64,000 bases of DNA, from assembly GCA_039105265.1 (NCBI GenBank), contig JAPFFF010000013.1:1798001-1862000 (forward strand), read 5' to 3'. This DNA comes from Tritrichomonas musculus (lineage: Eukaryota > Parabasalia > Tritrichomonadida > Tritrichomonadidae). Position numbers and translations under genes: made by a program. This document shows, piece by piece, positions 23,801 to 33,729 of the stretch (its first letter is position 1; every line of letters starts with the position of its first letter). The notes beneath the pieces are model-generated. The model saw nothing but the letters and a program-made list of their open reading frames with translations. It was not told the DNA's origin and made no database searches.

Positions 23801-24717
23801 ATAATAACGGAGGTGCCATACATATAGTTAATTGCGGATTGAAAACAGATGGAACAATATTTAAAGAATGTAAATCAAATGAAGGTGCAGGAGGTGCAAT
23901 TTTCATTGAAAATTCACATAATTCTTTGAGTGATGTTAAGTTCAAAAACCTAAAAATTATTAAATGTTCAGCAGAATATGGAGGCGGCGCCTATATTTAC
24001 TCTAAGTCTAAAGATAACATTGTTGACATTTTTAACTGCATCTTCCAAAATAACGTCGCAACAAGACCGCAATCAGACAATAATTTATATGGTGGAAGTG
24101 CAATGTTTTTAACTGTAAAGAAAAGCATTGTTAAAAAGTGCACATTTGAAAACAATAATGTAAAAATCTACCATGATGTCAATTCAGCTGCAACTTCAAG
24201 AATCAATTCTCTAGAAGACGCGTCATTGTTACTCACTGAATGCAAATTCAAGATCAGCAAAAATATGAAATATTCACTATTTTATTATGGAGGAAATTAT
24301 GCGACTAATATTAAATTAAATAGCTGTGCATTTTATGGACAATTAGATGATAGTGCCTATTTCATTGATGGACAAATGGCAAACAAGTATAGTCCTAAAA
24401 TGATTGTCAAGTCTTGCAAGTTTTCAAGCAATTCATTTAAAGCATTGAATCAAAATGGCCAATTCGCATCAATTGACCTTAAAGATCAAATCTTCGAATC
24501 AGATCAATTTGAAGAATCATCAGGAAAGAAGAAAAGCATGAAATCAATCATAATAATTTCAGTTTTAGTTATGGCTTTAGTAATCGTCGTTTCATTAGTT
24601 ATCTTTATAAAGAAGCGTATTAATCCTAACGTTTACTCTAACGTTAATGATGGAATTGAAATGTCATCACAATCAACAGACATTTCAATGAATTCGTTAG
24701 TTACGCCTTTAATTTAG
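20863..24717 (+). CDS. Surface protein: four F5/8C-like domains, Thr/Pro stalk, Pmp-like region, one TM
   Basis: 1,284 residues. An N-terminal signal peptide (LSFLLFISSFS) is followed by four discoidin-like (F5/8 type C) domains at about residues 25-195, 206-376, 384-560 and 575-745. Each has DRSGWTA.ANSE, a DGN.NT.WHS loop, INLGKETTF.AFSYMPRQ and a closing TCAEFNLY. Then comes a low-complexity stalk (about 746-930) of TESP/TESA and ATPATP repeats, a Pmp-like segment with GGAI motifs (about 960-1210), a membrane helix (about 1227-1249) and a short tail. F5/8C domains usually bind carbohydrate or lipid, so a role in adhesion is likely (inference). The stalk repeats could be heavily O-glycosylated. 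Confidence 0.85.
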   Translation: MLSFLLFISSFSTTTESYYPVASLIDESNDQVWQKYKIDRTSWTATADSEQTTDQVNEGPISNILTGDPNKIWLTKINGNGNGGHDNRPSNKGPFRFTINLHRRTTFKAFSLMPRQNGDQGKMKLYEFYAAQNESELNTQIGSGQYLAKGTIDTTEIKSTLVVLPSAVTAYFVAVRSLDQETSASCAEFNLYEDPENPEPTSVLSYLDVNRDKFWIKYKIDRSGWTATANSEKNENGNDGPASFMLDGNKNTMWHSQYGSGGHEDRPSRTDPFIATINLGKETTFRAFTYMPRQVGDPNGRFKHYEFYVAQTQEQLTAKINNNEYLSRGDIDHTLALSTLVVFRTAQTGQFIALKSYDHDGFATCAEFDLYSDSPEMPCIYSKLMINEIADNTWTPYKINRSGWTASANSEKSPNGNDGPASYMIDGNTNTMWHSFYGSGGHNDRPSNSDPFIATINLGKETTFVAFSYMPRQAGDPNGKFKRYEFYAAQSQEELNTLINETQYTARGEINRSATLSTLIMFEKPITARYVALISLDHTDNFATCAEFNLYNGIPSNPLPTPPPAPAQLSSKEIVDEETDTFWTSYKFDRSGWKPRANSEERTLHSNGDGPLSYMFDGNANTWWHSNYGTGHNDRYTNEKIHFSIDLGQETTFKAFSYKPRKSDDGGTNGKFKHIEFYTANTSEELFIKIKNRNHIIEHSIDDSLSTSTFIIFKEQQTARHIAVMITEGVGGFATCAEFNLYSEPLPTPSASQPPTESPTESATESATESATESPTESPTESATESPTESPTESATESPTESATESPTESATESPTESATESPTESATESPTESATESPTESATESPTESATESPTESPTESATESPTPATPTPATATPITATPTPATATPATPTPATPTPATATPATATPATATPATATPATATPEMPTPTPFVDEIIFDESNFTENVDGRDRIEKEVAEEDENVVVVVKKSEFNGNINNNGGAIHIVNCGLKTDGTIFKECKSNEGAGGAIFIENSHNSLSDVKFKNLKIIKCSAEYGGGAYIYSKSKDNIVDIFNCIFQNNVATRPQSDNNLYGGSAMFLTVKKSIVKKCTFENNNVKIYHDVNSAATSRINSLEDASLLLTECKFKISKNMKYSLFYYGGNYATNIKLNSCAFYGQLDDSAYFIDGQMANKYSPKMIVKSCKFSSNSFKALNQNGQFASIDLKDQIFESDQFEESSGKKKSMKSIIIISVLVMALVIVVSLVIFIKKRINPNVYSNVNDGIEMSSQSTDISMNSLVTPLI
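23130..23645 (+). repeat. Coding minisatellites in the stalk
   Basis: Two adjacent arrays. The first has a 24-base unit encoding TESPTESA and nearly identical variants (about 23130-23460). The second has 15-base units of CCAGCAACAGCAACA type encoding ATPAT variants (about 23463-23640). All unit lengths are multiples of three. Long open frames on the opposite strand over this stretch are by-products of the repeats. Confidence 0.9.
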
Positions 24718-25339
24718 TTTTTTTTGACTAAAAAGTTCAAAACTTATTTATTAAATTTTCCTTATTTTGATAAAAATATTAATTAAATTTATGCTTTAAG
24801 CAAATATCATTTCTTAGAACTGTTTCCCATCCTTTTGATATTCTTTTGTTATCAAGTTCATCTCGTGAAAACTTTTTTGTTTTTACCAAAATGAATTGAA
24901 CTCCTTCCCTAGGCAAAATTTGATCAAATGGACCATTTTGAAATAAAAGTTTTTATGGGATTTTCTTGTATTTCATGTTTTTGTGACATCAATAAATTAT
25001 ATTAATGATTTAAAAATATACCTTGAAAAGGGGTCATAGATTACCTAGTGAGTAAAAGGTAATTCCATTTTTTGTCATTTTTTGACCATATTGTCAAATG
25101 ATCGCCTACCAAAAAGGTTGCAAAATACCACCAAATATTTGGTGAACTCTTTTTTGAATTGGCCTTATTAATTGACCATTATTATCCAATAGTTTTCAAT
25201 TGATTAAAATAAAAAAAGTAGTCAATTTTATTCTTTAATTTTGTGTAGACCTATTGATTGTGAAAAAATCCACCTCAGGGAGAAATTTTTTGGGGAATTG
25301 TAACCGCCCCAAAATATCCACTCATCAACATTCTTTACA
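24718..25339. other. Intergenic AT-rich sequence
   Basis: About 620 bases after the F5/8C gene. No gene, RNA or repeat with a clear identity is seen. Confidence 0.45.
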
Positions 25340-25788
25340 TATCTCATTTGGCTGTCGCAAACTTATTTTCCAACTCTCTAGGTGCTATATTAATCAAAGA
25401 TTCTGCTTTAGATTTTGGTAATATGTTGTTCTCAAAAGTAATCATATCTGTGTGGAGCAAATTCAAATCCTTATTGAAGAACTTAAATGTTACCTTGATA
25501 GTATCCACTCAAAGATGCCTTATTTATGTTCTATCTCAGCAGTATATGACAGGCTGTGGTTCACAGAGCTCCCCCAACTTTGTGCTCTCTTAATAACTTT
25601 TTGAACTCAAATTTGCTAGGATCTGATATGAATTATAACGACTTGAAAGCCATAGCAAAGCAAAAAGTGTTGGATTTTGGACATCTGCAAAATTCGATAA
25701 GACTGAGGAAACATATGAATCCTTAATCAAGAAATCCGAATTAGTGTATGTCAAAGATACAGATCTCCTGAGATGGCTCAACAAGTAA
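25340..25788 (+). pseudogene. Unidentified gene remnant
   Basis: Successive plus-strand frames give protein-like stretches, first SLLKNLNVTLIVSTQRC and later EETYESLIKKSELVYVKDTD then LLRWLNK before a stop, separated by stops and frame changes. Base composition is less AT-rich than the flanks. I do not recognise the family. It is probably the 3' part of a decayed host or transposon gene. Confidence 0.3.
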
Positions 25789-25896
25789 ATGCATATAATA
25801 CATTTAATAAATATGTTGAAAAGAATAAATTACAAGCAATATTTCTGAAATTTATAGCTATTCAATCAAAAAAAATAATCAAAATATATTAAAGCC

Positions 25897-27093
25897 TCAG
25901 CTTTTCAATTCACCAAAATCCCCAAATTTATGACAAATTGATGATGAACTACCTCGATTATAAAGATGAAGTTCAATGAATTCATCGTTCTTCATTTCTT
26001 TATCTTCAACGCTACTTTCACCATAATCAAAAAAGTGAATAGTTCTGTCATATTTCGAATTCAAAAAGCCAATTGAAATCATATAAAAAGAAACACTTTT
26101 TCGAATGAAATCCCACGTGAACTTGATGTTTTTGATGGTTTCAGGATTGATATTTGAAAAATCAAGCTCAAATTTGGTTAAAAATGAAGGAGCCAATTTT
26201 TCAATGAGTAAATGATCGTTATCTTCAGAAAATCGAAAATGAATTTCTTGATTCCCGGACTGTTCAATCTTCCTTTTGACATTTTCTGAAGTGCAATAAA
26301 TAACTGATTCCGAATTTAACTCGAATAATGACAAAAACAATGAAAAGTCTGTTGAATGGATTAATAATATAGTATAATCAAAGCAAACAATAAAAAAATC
26401 CGAAATATCGCATTTATTTTGTGAGTTAATATACTCATCGATGACAATAATGTTGAATTTATTTTTTCTTTGAAAGTTTTGTATCGACGTTTGAATAGAC
26501 TTGTTATTTTGAGAATCGATATCAAAAACGTCACTTTTTTGCATCTGATACTCGATTATCAGTTTAAAAATCTGATATCGAGATTATCGATTATCAAGAT
26601 ATCAGATATGAAATGTGATATAAAAATAATTGAAAACTTGATATCAATTAACGAGATCTCGAGATCTCAAACAGATTTATCTTCTTTTATAATTGGTATT
26701 TGTGATTTTATAATATCTAAAAATAAATAATATAATGCATTGATGTTAATTTAAGATTAAAATCAAAAAATACATTCTTTTTTTATGAAATATTTGAGAA
26801 TGAATTACGATCATATTTTTATCAAAAAGTTTAATTGAAAATTCTGATATCAAAAGCTGAGAAAGATGATTCTCGATTTCTGAAATCGATCTCGAGAATC
26901 TGTGTATATTTATGCATCGATATCAAAAAGTCAATCAATTATCGATCTCGATAATCGGAGAATAACAAGTCTACGTTTGAAAACCTTCTGAAAATAAATC
27001 AAATTTAAACTTTTGAATAACTTTATTCAAGTGAGGATTGCAAACATTTAATAGTTTTCTATCAAAAATGCTTTGAATCTTCTGAAGATCCAT
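25897..27093 (-). pseudogene. Host gene of unknown function, interrupted by a MITE
   Basis: The minus strand from the ATG at 27093 reads about 40 codons (MDLQKIQSIFDRKLLN...) up to position 26974. After the 478-bp inserted element (26496-26973) the same frame resumes, once one copy of the 8-bp target duplication is removed, and runs to a stop at 25897, giving about 240 residues in all. The C-terminal end (DEFIELHLYNRGSSSSI) resembles the stretch just before the glycine-rich loop of trichomonad protein kinases (IELR.IGSGSS), so this could be the N-terminal part of a truncated kinase. That resemblance is weak. The open frame starting at 26544 begins inside the MITE and is not the native start. 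Confidence 0.5.
26496..26973. mobile_element. 478-bp MITE with 8-bp target duplication (hAT- or P-like)
   Basis: The terminal inverted repeats are TAGACTTGTTATT and its complement. The direct 8-base target duplication CGTTTGAA is exact (26488-26495 and 26974-26981). The interior is packed with short palindromes of GATATC, ATCGAT and GAGATCTC type and has no gene. An 8-bp duplication fits hAT and P superfamilies. Removing the element and one duplication copy restores the frame of the host gene around it, strong evidence that the boundaries are right. Confidence 0.85.
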
Positions 27094-27795
27094 AATAAAA
27101 ATTTTGAGATTTGCTTTCAATTAAATGTAACCATTTTAAAAAAAAAAAAAAATCATTTTATATTCAATACGATTAAAAGATGAGACATTCTCATTTGGGG
27201 AATGAACAATCAAAAAAGAAATTTTCTAGTTGAATCGTTATCTCCAATAATTCTTCAATTTGTTTTCTTTGTATATCAAAAAGTTGATAAAGTTGTTGAA
27301 TTTGTTGTTCCTGGTGATGAAAATTGTTGTTGTTCAAGAATTTTTTCAATCTCTAGCCATTTGTTTTTCTTTGTTCTAAAAGATCAGAGATTTCGAACTC
27401 TTTGGCTTATTGTTTGAGTTTGTATATAAATCATTGTCATGTCTTGGTGCAAGACCAATTGCTGGAATTGTTATTGATATCATTGTTGTAATTATTGCTA
27501 TTATTTTTTGTTGTGTGTGATTAAAAAGAAAAATGAAGAGCAGATTTCATTTTATCAATCATAAGTCGAGTATATAAAACTTTTTGTTGAATTTCATTTT
27601 GAAACTTTTATTAATCAAACTATATTTATTTTGAATTTTAAATATTTTGCCACTTTCTCTAGACTAAGTCATAAAACTCATGTTTTCTCTCAATTCTTAT
27701 CAATTAATATTTATGATGCTGGTGTAAAAAATGTAAAAAAAAAAAAATTTTTTTGAATACTTCCCAAAAAAGTGGTTGATAAGAATATGTTTTAT
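27094..27795. other. Intergenic, possible coiled-coil gene remnant
   Basis: At about 27410-27210 the minus strand reads a Gln/Glu/Leu-rich stretch (KEFEISDLLEQRK, then QIQQLYQLFDIQRKQIEEL) with an internal stop, which looks like a decayed coiled-coil segment. Nothing else is identified. Confidence 0.3.
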
Positions 27796-28434
27796 TTAGA
27801 TAATTTTAAGATGAGGAATTTTGCTTGGATCACCTGCCATTTTAAGAACTTTTTCTATATCATCTGGATTGAATGTGTTATTTCCTGCCATCAATCCATA
27901 TATTTCATTTCTTATTTTTAACGGAGTTTTCCACTCTGGAGGGAGTCTTTTTTTCATTGGTGATTTGCGAAATATTTCACTAATTTCGTTGCAATATTTC
28001 ACGTAATCCTTCTTGTATGACTTTTGGATTTCATTTGGGAAGAATATCAATGGAGTTGCAAGGATTATGCATTTGAAATCGCATCCAATTGGAGGTTTTA
28101 ATTTGTCCTCATGGATACCTGCCAATATTTGCTCTAATTTTTGATGAACATCCTGAATGGTAATCATTATTTGATTTTTATATAAATTTCGACAAAATGA
28201 GTAGTGTAAGACATTATAATCTTCACCAGAAAAAACTGTATCTAATAAATGCTTTTTTAAACATTCATTTTCTTTATTTTTTGTAAAAAGTTCAAGACCA
28301 ATATCACATATCTGTTTGAAATTATTAACTTGATCAAGCAACAAAAGGAGAATATTTAATAAATCTATACAGTCATTATCATTAATAATATTTTTCTGAT
28401 TGAAACTTTGAAGATCATCTATTGTAGGATTCAT
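27796..28434 (-). CDS. Hypothetical protein, about 212 residues
   Basis: I start it at MNPTIDDLQSF (ATG at 28432-28434). The longer frame upstream runs through a poly-T-derived phenylalanine string and is unlikely to be coding. The protein is soluble-looking and mostly helical, with a Leu-rich stretch (LLNILLLLLDQ) and a basic Pro-rich segment (SPMKKRLPPEWKTP) near residue 155. It ends in LKMAGDPSKIPHLKII. No known domain is recognised. It has no close neighbour on its strand. Confidence 0.5.
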   Translation of the reverse strand: MNPTIDDLQSFNQKNIINDNDCIDLLNILLLLLDQVNNFKQICDIGLELFTKNKENECLKKHLLDTVFSGEDYNVLHYSFCRNLYKNQIMITIQDVHQKLEQILAGIHEDKLKPPIGCDFKCIILATPLIFFPNEIQKSYKKDYVKYCNEISEIFRKSPMKKRLPPEWKTPLKIRNEIYGLMAGNNTFNPDDIEKVLKMAGDPSKIPHLKII

Positions 28435-28502
28435 AATATTTTTTGATAAAGGTGTTGGGAAACTTTTTATATGTAACGTGCTTAAAAAAACGATAGAGCT
28501 CA

Positions 28503-28539
<37 letters not shown>

Positions 28540-30191
28540 AGGGGAGACAGAAACGTAATAAAACCAAACTATTTTCTTCAAAAATGTTAGCGAGTTATAT
28601 ATGTTATTACACATCATATATAAAAATTAATACAGTAAAAAAATTAAAATTTTTAGCATATGTTCCAAAGATAATTGCTAAACATTGCATTTTTAGACAT
28701 TATCTACATTTTTCTCAAATAAAAATTAATGAAAAACAAAAATAAAGAGTTTTAACTAATAAGTAATATATGAATAATTATTTTATTTAATTTATAATCA
28801 ATAAATGTTAATTTCAAAATGTTTAAAAAAATTAATGCAATTCAATGAAAGCATTCAAAAAGTTATGAAATTCATAGAAAATAATCATCCAAGATCTTAT
28901 GTGTCAATTGGTCAGATTTTCACATATTTGTTTTATCTCCTATGAATAAATTAAAGCACCATAAAATGATTAAGCATCGAAGGCGAATAAAGAAAATAAA
29001 ATTGAGAGCATAACGATCATTTTAAAAATACCATTATCTTACAAAAAAATTTTAAAAAGTAGATTTTTATCTTAAATATAATATTAAAAATATTACATTT
29101 ATATAATAACAAATTTGTAATTCATATAAATAGCATATTTGTATAAAAATAGCTGAATTATTTAAAATACGTTTTTTTGAAACTTTTGCGTTTTATCACG
29201 TTTGGGAGACAGTATTCCGTTAACAATTTTAAAACCCAAAAAATTCTCAATATTTATTTATTCATCTATTTATTTTGATTTAAAAATATAAACTATTTTT
29301 TAAGATATAAATTCGATTATATGTAGAAATAATTTATAAAGTAATGAGATATTTTAATTCTTATTTTTCAAAATTGAAAGCTTTACATCATTTTCCTTCA
29401 AATTTTAAATGCTTATTCTTCAAAAATGTATCATAGGAATGCAGTGTTGCAGAGTTAATACCAAAGTGTTTTTACTATAGAAGGTGGTGTAAAATTTTCG
29501 CCAAGTTTTTAACGGTGAGTTTTTCGCAATGAAGATTGATTATTTTTTTCACAATTAACAACTAAATATATGAAAAATCATACAAATTAATAGATTTATC
29601 TACAGAATTGTACGATATTTTATTCATTATTTCATAATAATTGCATTCAAATTTATAATTATCTTCAAATTGAGTCATCTCTAGCAAATGTAAGAAATTA
29701 TTTACTCATTTTAATACGTTTTTCTTTTTTAATAAAACATATACCTTAATAGAAAACATAATTCCTTTTTTTTAACTGATTGGTCTTGTATCTAAAGTAA
29801 TTATGGTTAATCTATATTATTTTTTATGTCATGGCGAATTACTCTATTTCTAATTGTTATTAGTTTATTTTATGTTGACATTCAGCCTAATGTATTTCAT
29901 ATCAGAATTTAATCTGAAAAAAAAAAAAAAAAAAAAAATAACAGTTTAGTGTTTTAATAAATAATTATCTTTAAATATTTCTAATTTTTCAATTCTTATT
30001 TATAATTTTCATATATTGTATAATGATCAATTATGCAATTTGCTAAAATAAATCATTCAGAGTCACTTTTTTGGTAAATCTTCATGATTAAAAATGATTT
30101 TATATATCAAATGTGTTAGTTATCAAAATTATTTTTTATTTTAAATTATTGAATGAAAGAAATTAAAAGAAAAATGGTGACTTTCATCACA
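28435..30191. other. AT-rich intergenic region with poly-A tract
   Basis: A run of about 35 A (28503-28537) lies just upstream of the hypothetical gene at 27796-28434, with another A run near 29918-29938. No gene, RNA or bounded element is found. Confidence 0.45.
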
Positions 30192-30392
30192 TTACTCTTT
30201 TTCTTCAATGTCTTTGATGATGCTTCGAACTCTATCCTCTTCATTGTCTTGTTCATCATCAGAATCTTCGGGTTGTATATTTGTACTAGCTTTTACTTTA
30301 CTTTTTTCAACTTCAATTATTAAAGTTGATGGAGTTTGAGAACGCGTAATCATCTGATGATTACTGAATTGAACATTAAAAAAAGAATTCAA
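30192..30392 (-). CDS. Possible small acidic protein (66 residues)
   Basis: A short minus-strand frame encoding an acidic C-terminal half (EDSDDEQDNEEDRVRSIIKDIEEKE). Composition is less AT-biased than the flanks. It could be a real small gene or the end of a decayed one; no family is recognised. Confidence 0.25.
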   Translation of the reverse strand: MNSFFNVQFSNHQMITRSQTPSTLIIEVEKSKVKASTNIQPEDSDDEQDNEEDRVRSIIKDIEEKE

Positions 30393-30811
30393 TTTTCCTG
30401 AAAGGTCAATATTTTTATGACGACGATCAATAAATCATAGAATTAATAATTATAATTAAAATAGATATATCTTAATTTTTACCGTTAAAATATAAATAAA
30501 AGAATATATTTATAATTATTAAGAAATATATTTTATTATAACAAAGTTATAGAAAATACCTTTGATAGGAAAAGACAGTCTACCCTTCTCTGTTTTTATT
30601 CATACATAATTACTTGAGATTGCTCTGATTGATTAAATTATATAAAATGCTCTTTTATATACATGCATTTAGTATTTTTACGAGTTAATTGCATAAATAT
30701 CATTAGTTATCAAGATAATATAATCGAAAAATTGATAGACTCAATAACCCGCACTTTTCACTAGATTTACTCAGAAAAAGTGAACCCTCTCAATTCTCAG
30801 CAAATCTTCCT
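30393..30811. other. Intergenic AT-rich sequence
   Basis: About 420 bases with no gene or repeat of note. The last 60 bases contain CTAGATTTACTCAGAAAAAGTG, imperfectly repeated just after the neighbouring element (about 32154-32180). Confidence 0.4.
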
Positions 30812-32151
30812 AGTAGTGTGGCGATTTGATTTCAGAGCCATTCTGAATTTTCTCAGAAATTTAAATGATGGCTCTGAATTTTTTGAATTTTTATAAGTAA
30901 ATTTTTTTTTATCAATTTATTAAAATATTAAGCACATTTATTTAAAAAAAATAAAAGTATACCATATAGATAATAAATTACATGCTTTTTATAAAACAAA
31001 ATGGAGTTTAAACAAACACTTTTATGATTAATAAGTATATAATTTTTGAATTTTTTTTAGAAATAAAGATAATATTTTATACAAGAAATATGAATTTATC
31101 ATGTAGTATCCTTATTCATTGCATTGAAATCTTGTATAATTCAATATTTGATTGAAATTTCAAATAATATAATTTAGATCTTTGAAATAAATCATTTTAT
31201 TACCGGATAATATTATTTTTTATGCATCAATAAATGTATTAAAAACTTTTCAGGAAGGAATCATAGCCAAAATCTCCTAAATAATGAAAAATTTAATGAT
31301 CTTACATTTTTGATAAAAAAATCTAGCTACCTTATTCAATATTATTTAATTTGCGTTATTTATGAAAAAAACATTTATGATTTTTTGCTCCTTTCTTTGA
31401 TAATAAATAGCTTCCGCATAATTGGCATTGATATGCTTTAGAAACATGGATTTTATCTTCCATAATCAATCTGATTTCGATGAAAATATTATTATATTGA
31501 TTTTTGTATATTGTTGTTTTAATCATATTGGGATGCCACAATGTTATTTCTTGCATTTTTACAAAAATATAAGCGACCAAATAAATCATCAAATATGATT
31601 TCAATGAACTCATATAATTTTTAAAATGAAAAAGTTTTAAAAATTGAACGTCGCTCTGAATATTTTTCAATACCCAAACTATGATTTTTATTTGTTTTGC
31701 CTATTTTGAAAGAATGAATGCGAATTATTAAAAATGAATGCTAAATTAATATTTTCCATGAGGTTTTCTTTTGATAAAGCATGTTTTAAATAATGAAACC
31801 AGACTTTTTTTGAATATATATTTTTAATTAAATAAGATAGATAGACCAAATAAAAGCATTATACATATGCATATATATATATTTATATAATTTTAAATAT
31901 ATTGCCTTTCTTAAAACTCTAAATTTCCCCATAAAAATAGATCATCATATTATTTAATTCGACAAAAATCGCATAAATCAGAGAATAATGATTTTTATAT
32001 TTTTGTTTAATAACATATACCAAATATTTAAAATTATATTATATAATTTTTTTGCATATCAGGTCAAGAATTTAATATATATCGATTTGTTTATAAACCA
32101 AATATCATCACAAAAATGTTTGAATGACCTCATACAAATCGCCACACTACT
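30812..32151. mobile_element. Probable 1.34-kb DNA element with 17-bp inverted ends
   Basis: AGTAGTGTGGCGATTTG at 30812-30828 is matched by its exact complement ending at 32151. TCCT flanks both ends (30808-30811 and 32152-32155), a possible 4-bp target duplication. The interior is AT-rich. A 104-codon minus-strand frame (31356-31670) ends in a zinc-finger-like CQLC...H motif (QCQLCGSYLLSKKGAKNHKC). The superfamily is unknown. Confidence 0.55.
31356..31670 (-). CDS. Zinc-finger-like fragment inside the 30812-32151 element
   Basis: 104 codons, hydrophobic in the middle, with CxxC-x12-H-x-C at the C-terminus, close to a C2H2-type finger. It may be a remnant of the element's own protein or chance. 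No start or promoter evidence is seen. Confidence 0.25.
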   Translation of the reverse strand: MKNIQSDVQFLKLFHFKNYMSSLKSYLMIYLVAYIFVKMQEITLWHPNMIKTTIYKNQYNNIFIEIRLIMEDKIHVSKAYQCQLCGSYLLSKKGAKNHKCFFHK

Positions 32152-32274
32152 TCCTAGATTTTGCTCTCAAAAAGTGAAAAAAAATTAAAAATAGATTTAT
32201 CTTTATATCAGAAAACTTAATTTTTATTAATTAGTAAACTTCAACTATAGTCATCTTTGGTTGATGAATAAACC

Positions 32275-32340
32275 ATATCTGTCATACAGTTACTTTTGGA
32301 ATTTGGTAATTCCATCTTCAATTAACTGTATGACAGATAT
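32275..32340. repeat. 18-bp perfect hairpin
   Basis: ATATCTGTCATACAGTTA (32275-32292) and its exact complement (32323-32340) surround a 30-base loop. It could be a tiny fold-back element. Confidence 0.7.
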
Positions 32341-32560
32341 CTCTTTGTTCTTGATAAAGAATCCATCTCTTTCTTCAAATATTTTGTGACTCGCATTAAT
32401 ATAATTTCTGATGTCATCATCTTTTTTTGATCTGGAGAAATACTTAATAGTATTAAATATATATTCTTCTTCGTCATAGAAAAAGTCTTAATGATGAAGT
32501 TCTTCTACATTTTGGTCAATAACATATTCAATTTGCAAATCGTTGTATTGGTATCAAAAA
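32300..32560 (-). pseudogene. Unidentified gene remnant
   Basis: The minus strand reads about 60 protein-like codons (FFYDEEEYIFNTIKYF, then DDDIRNYINASHKIFEE) with stops on both sides and no start. Family unknown; possibly the N-terminal part of a trichomonad ankyrin-repeat protein, but this is a guess. Confidence 0.3.
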
Positions 32561-33729
32561 TGGTAGTAGGAAAAATTTCGATTTTAGCGGGAAATTTCGG
32601 AGAATTTACATAGTCTTTTCTATAATATAATGTATGAAAGCAAAATCTGCATCAGTATTCATTTGTTGATTTTTTTTGCTTTTTTTTTTTCCATCCAAAA
32701 CCGCTAATTATCATTCAAAAAAATTGAATAAAAAATCTAGATAAAAGTGCTGAAATAGAAGTCTATCGAAAAATTACATAAATCGGCAAATTTGATTTTT
32801 CACTATAATCTTCAGAAGCAATTTTAAGAATCTGTCTAAAATTTATTTATATATTAAAATATAAATAAGTAATCATCAAAAGATTTTTCAAAAATCATTT
32901 AGGTAAAAAAATTTACCATTCTTTTTATGATACTATTTTAAACGGTCACTTCAGTTATATTAAATTAAGGAAATTTTCATTATATAAATCAAATGAATGA
33001 AACCTTTATAATAAAACAAATATAAATATAGGCAAAGATTATTTTCAAAATAAAATTAAGATAAAACTTTTCAATATAAACGAGAACAAATAGAATTATT
33101 TTTTTCTTTTCAGTGTTGAAAAAAATTTTCTTTTTAAATGCTATGCATCAATTCATTTGTGTTTCATATTATATGCGTATTGCTAAATATATTGATATAC
33201 TTTGTTTTTAAATAAATATCATATATATTGAAATTTATATTTTTTAAATTTTTATTACTAAAAAAAAGTGTTACCATAAAAAATACCGTTACCATATTAA
33301 ATTCACTACTGTACATTTATCTTAAATAGTATTATATATTGCATTATATATTATATTAAATTTTTAGAATAATCGTCCGCCAAATTTTCCAGAAAAGTCA
33401 ATTACAAAATTATAGTCCATTTGAATAGAAATTCCTCTCAATTTTGGAACTTTCTTTGATCATATCTCAGTATATACGCAAAATTAGGAAAATGTTTTCT
33501 ATTAAAATATTCTTATACCATATGTTACCATATTAAATTCATACTGTACTTTATTATATATTATATTTCAAAAGATTATGAGAGAATTTCTCTATGTTAT
33601 TTTAATCATGTTTTCTATTAAAATATTCTTATAATAATATCTACATGCTATGTTATTTTTCATGACATGACATATTTTTTTTTTTAATTGAAAAAGTTTA
33701 TATTTATTGGCAGAAAAATAAAAGTGTAC
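32561..33729. other. Intergenic AT-rich sequence
   Basis: Nearly 1.2 kb with no gene. The phrase CATATTAAATTCA...CTGTAC occurs twice (near 33292 and 33528), as does TTTTCTATTAAAATATTCTTATA (near 33494 and 33609), suggesting a local duplication. Confidence 0.4.

Noticed and set aside
23085-23945. 286-codon minus-strand frame rich in Val/Ala/Gly/Asp
   Set aside because: Mirror of the stalk repeats on the other strand.
28435-28617. N-terminal extension of the hypothetical gene at 27796-28434
   Set aside because: The frame passes through a poly-T run giving a string of Phe; unlikely as protein.
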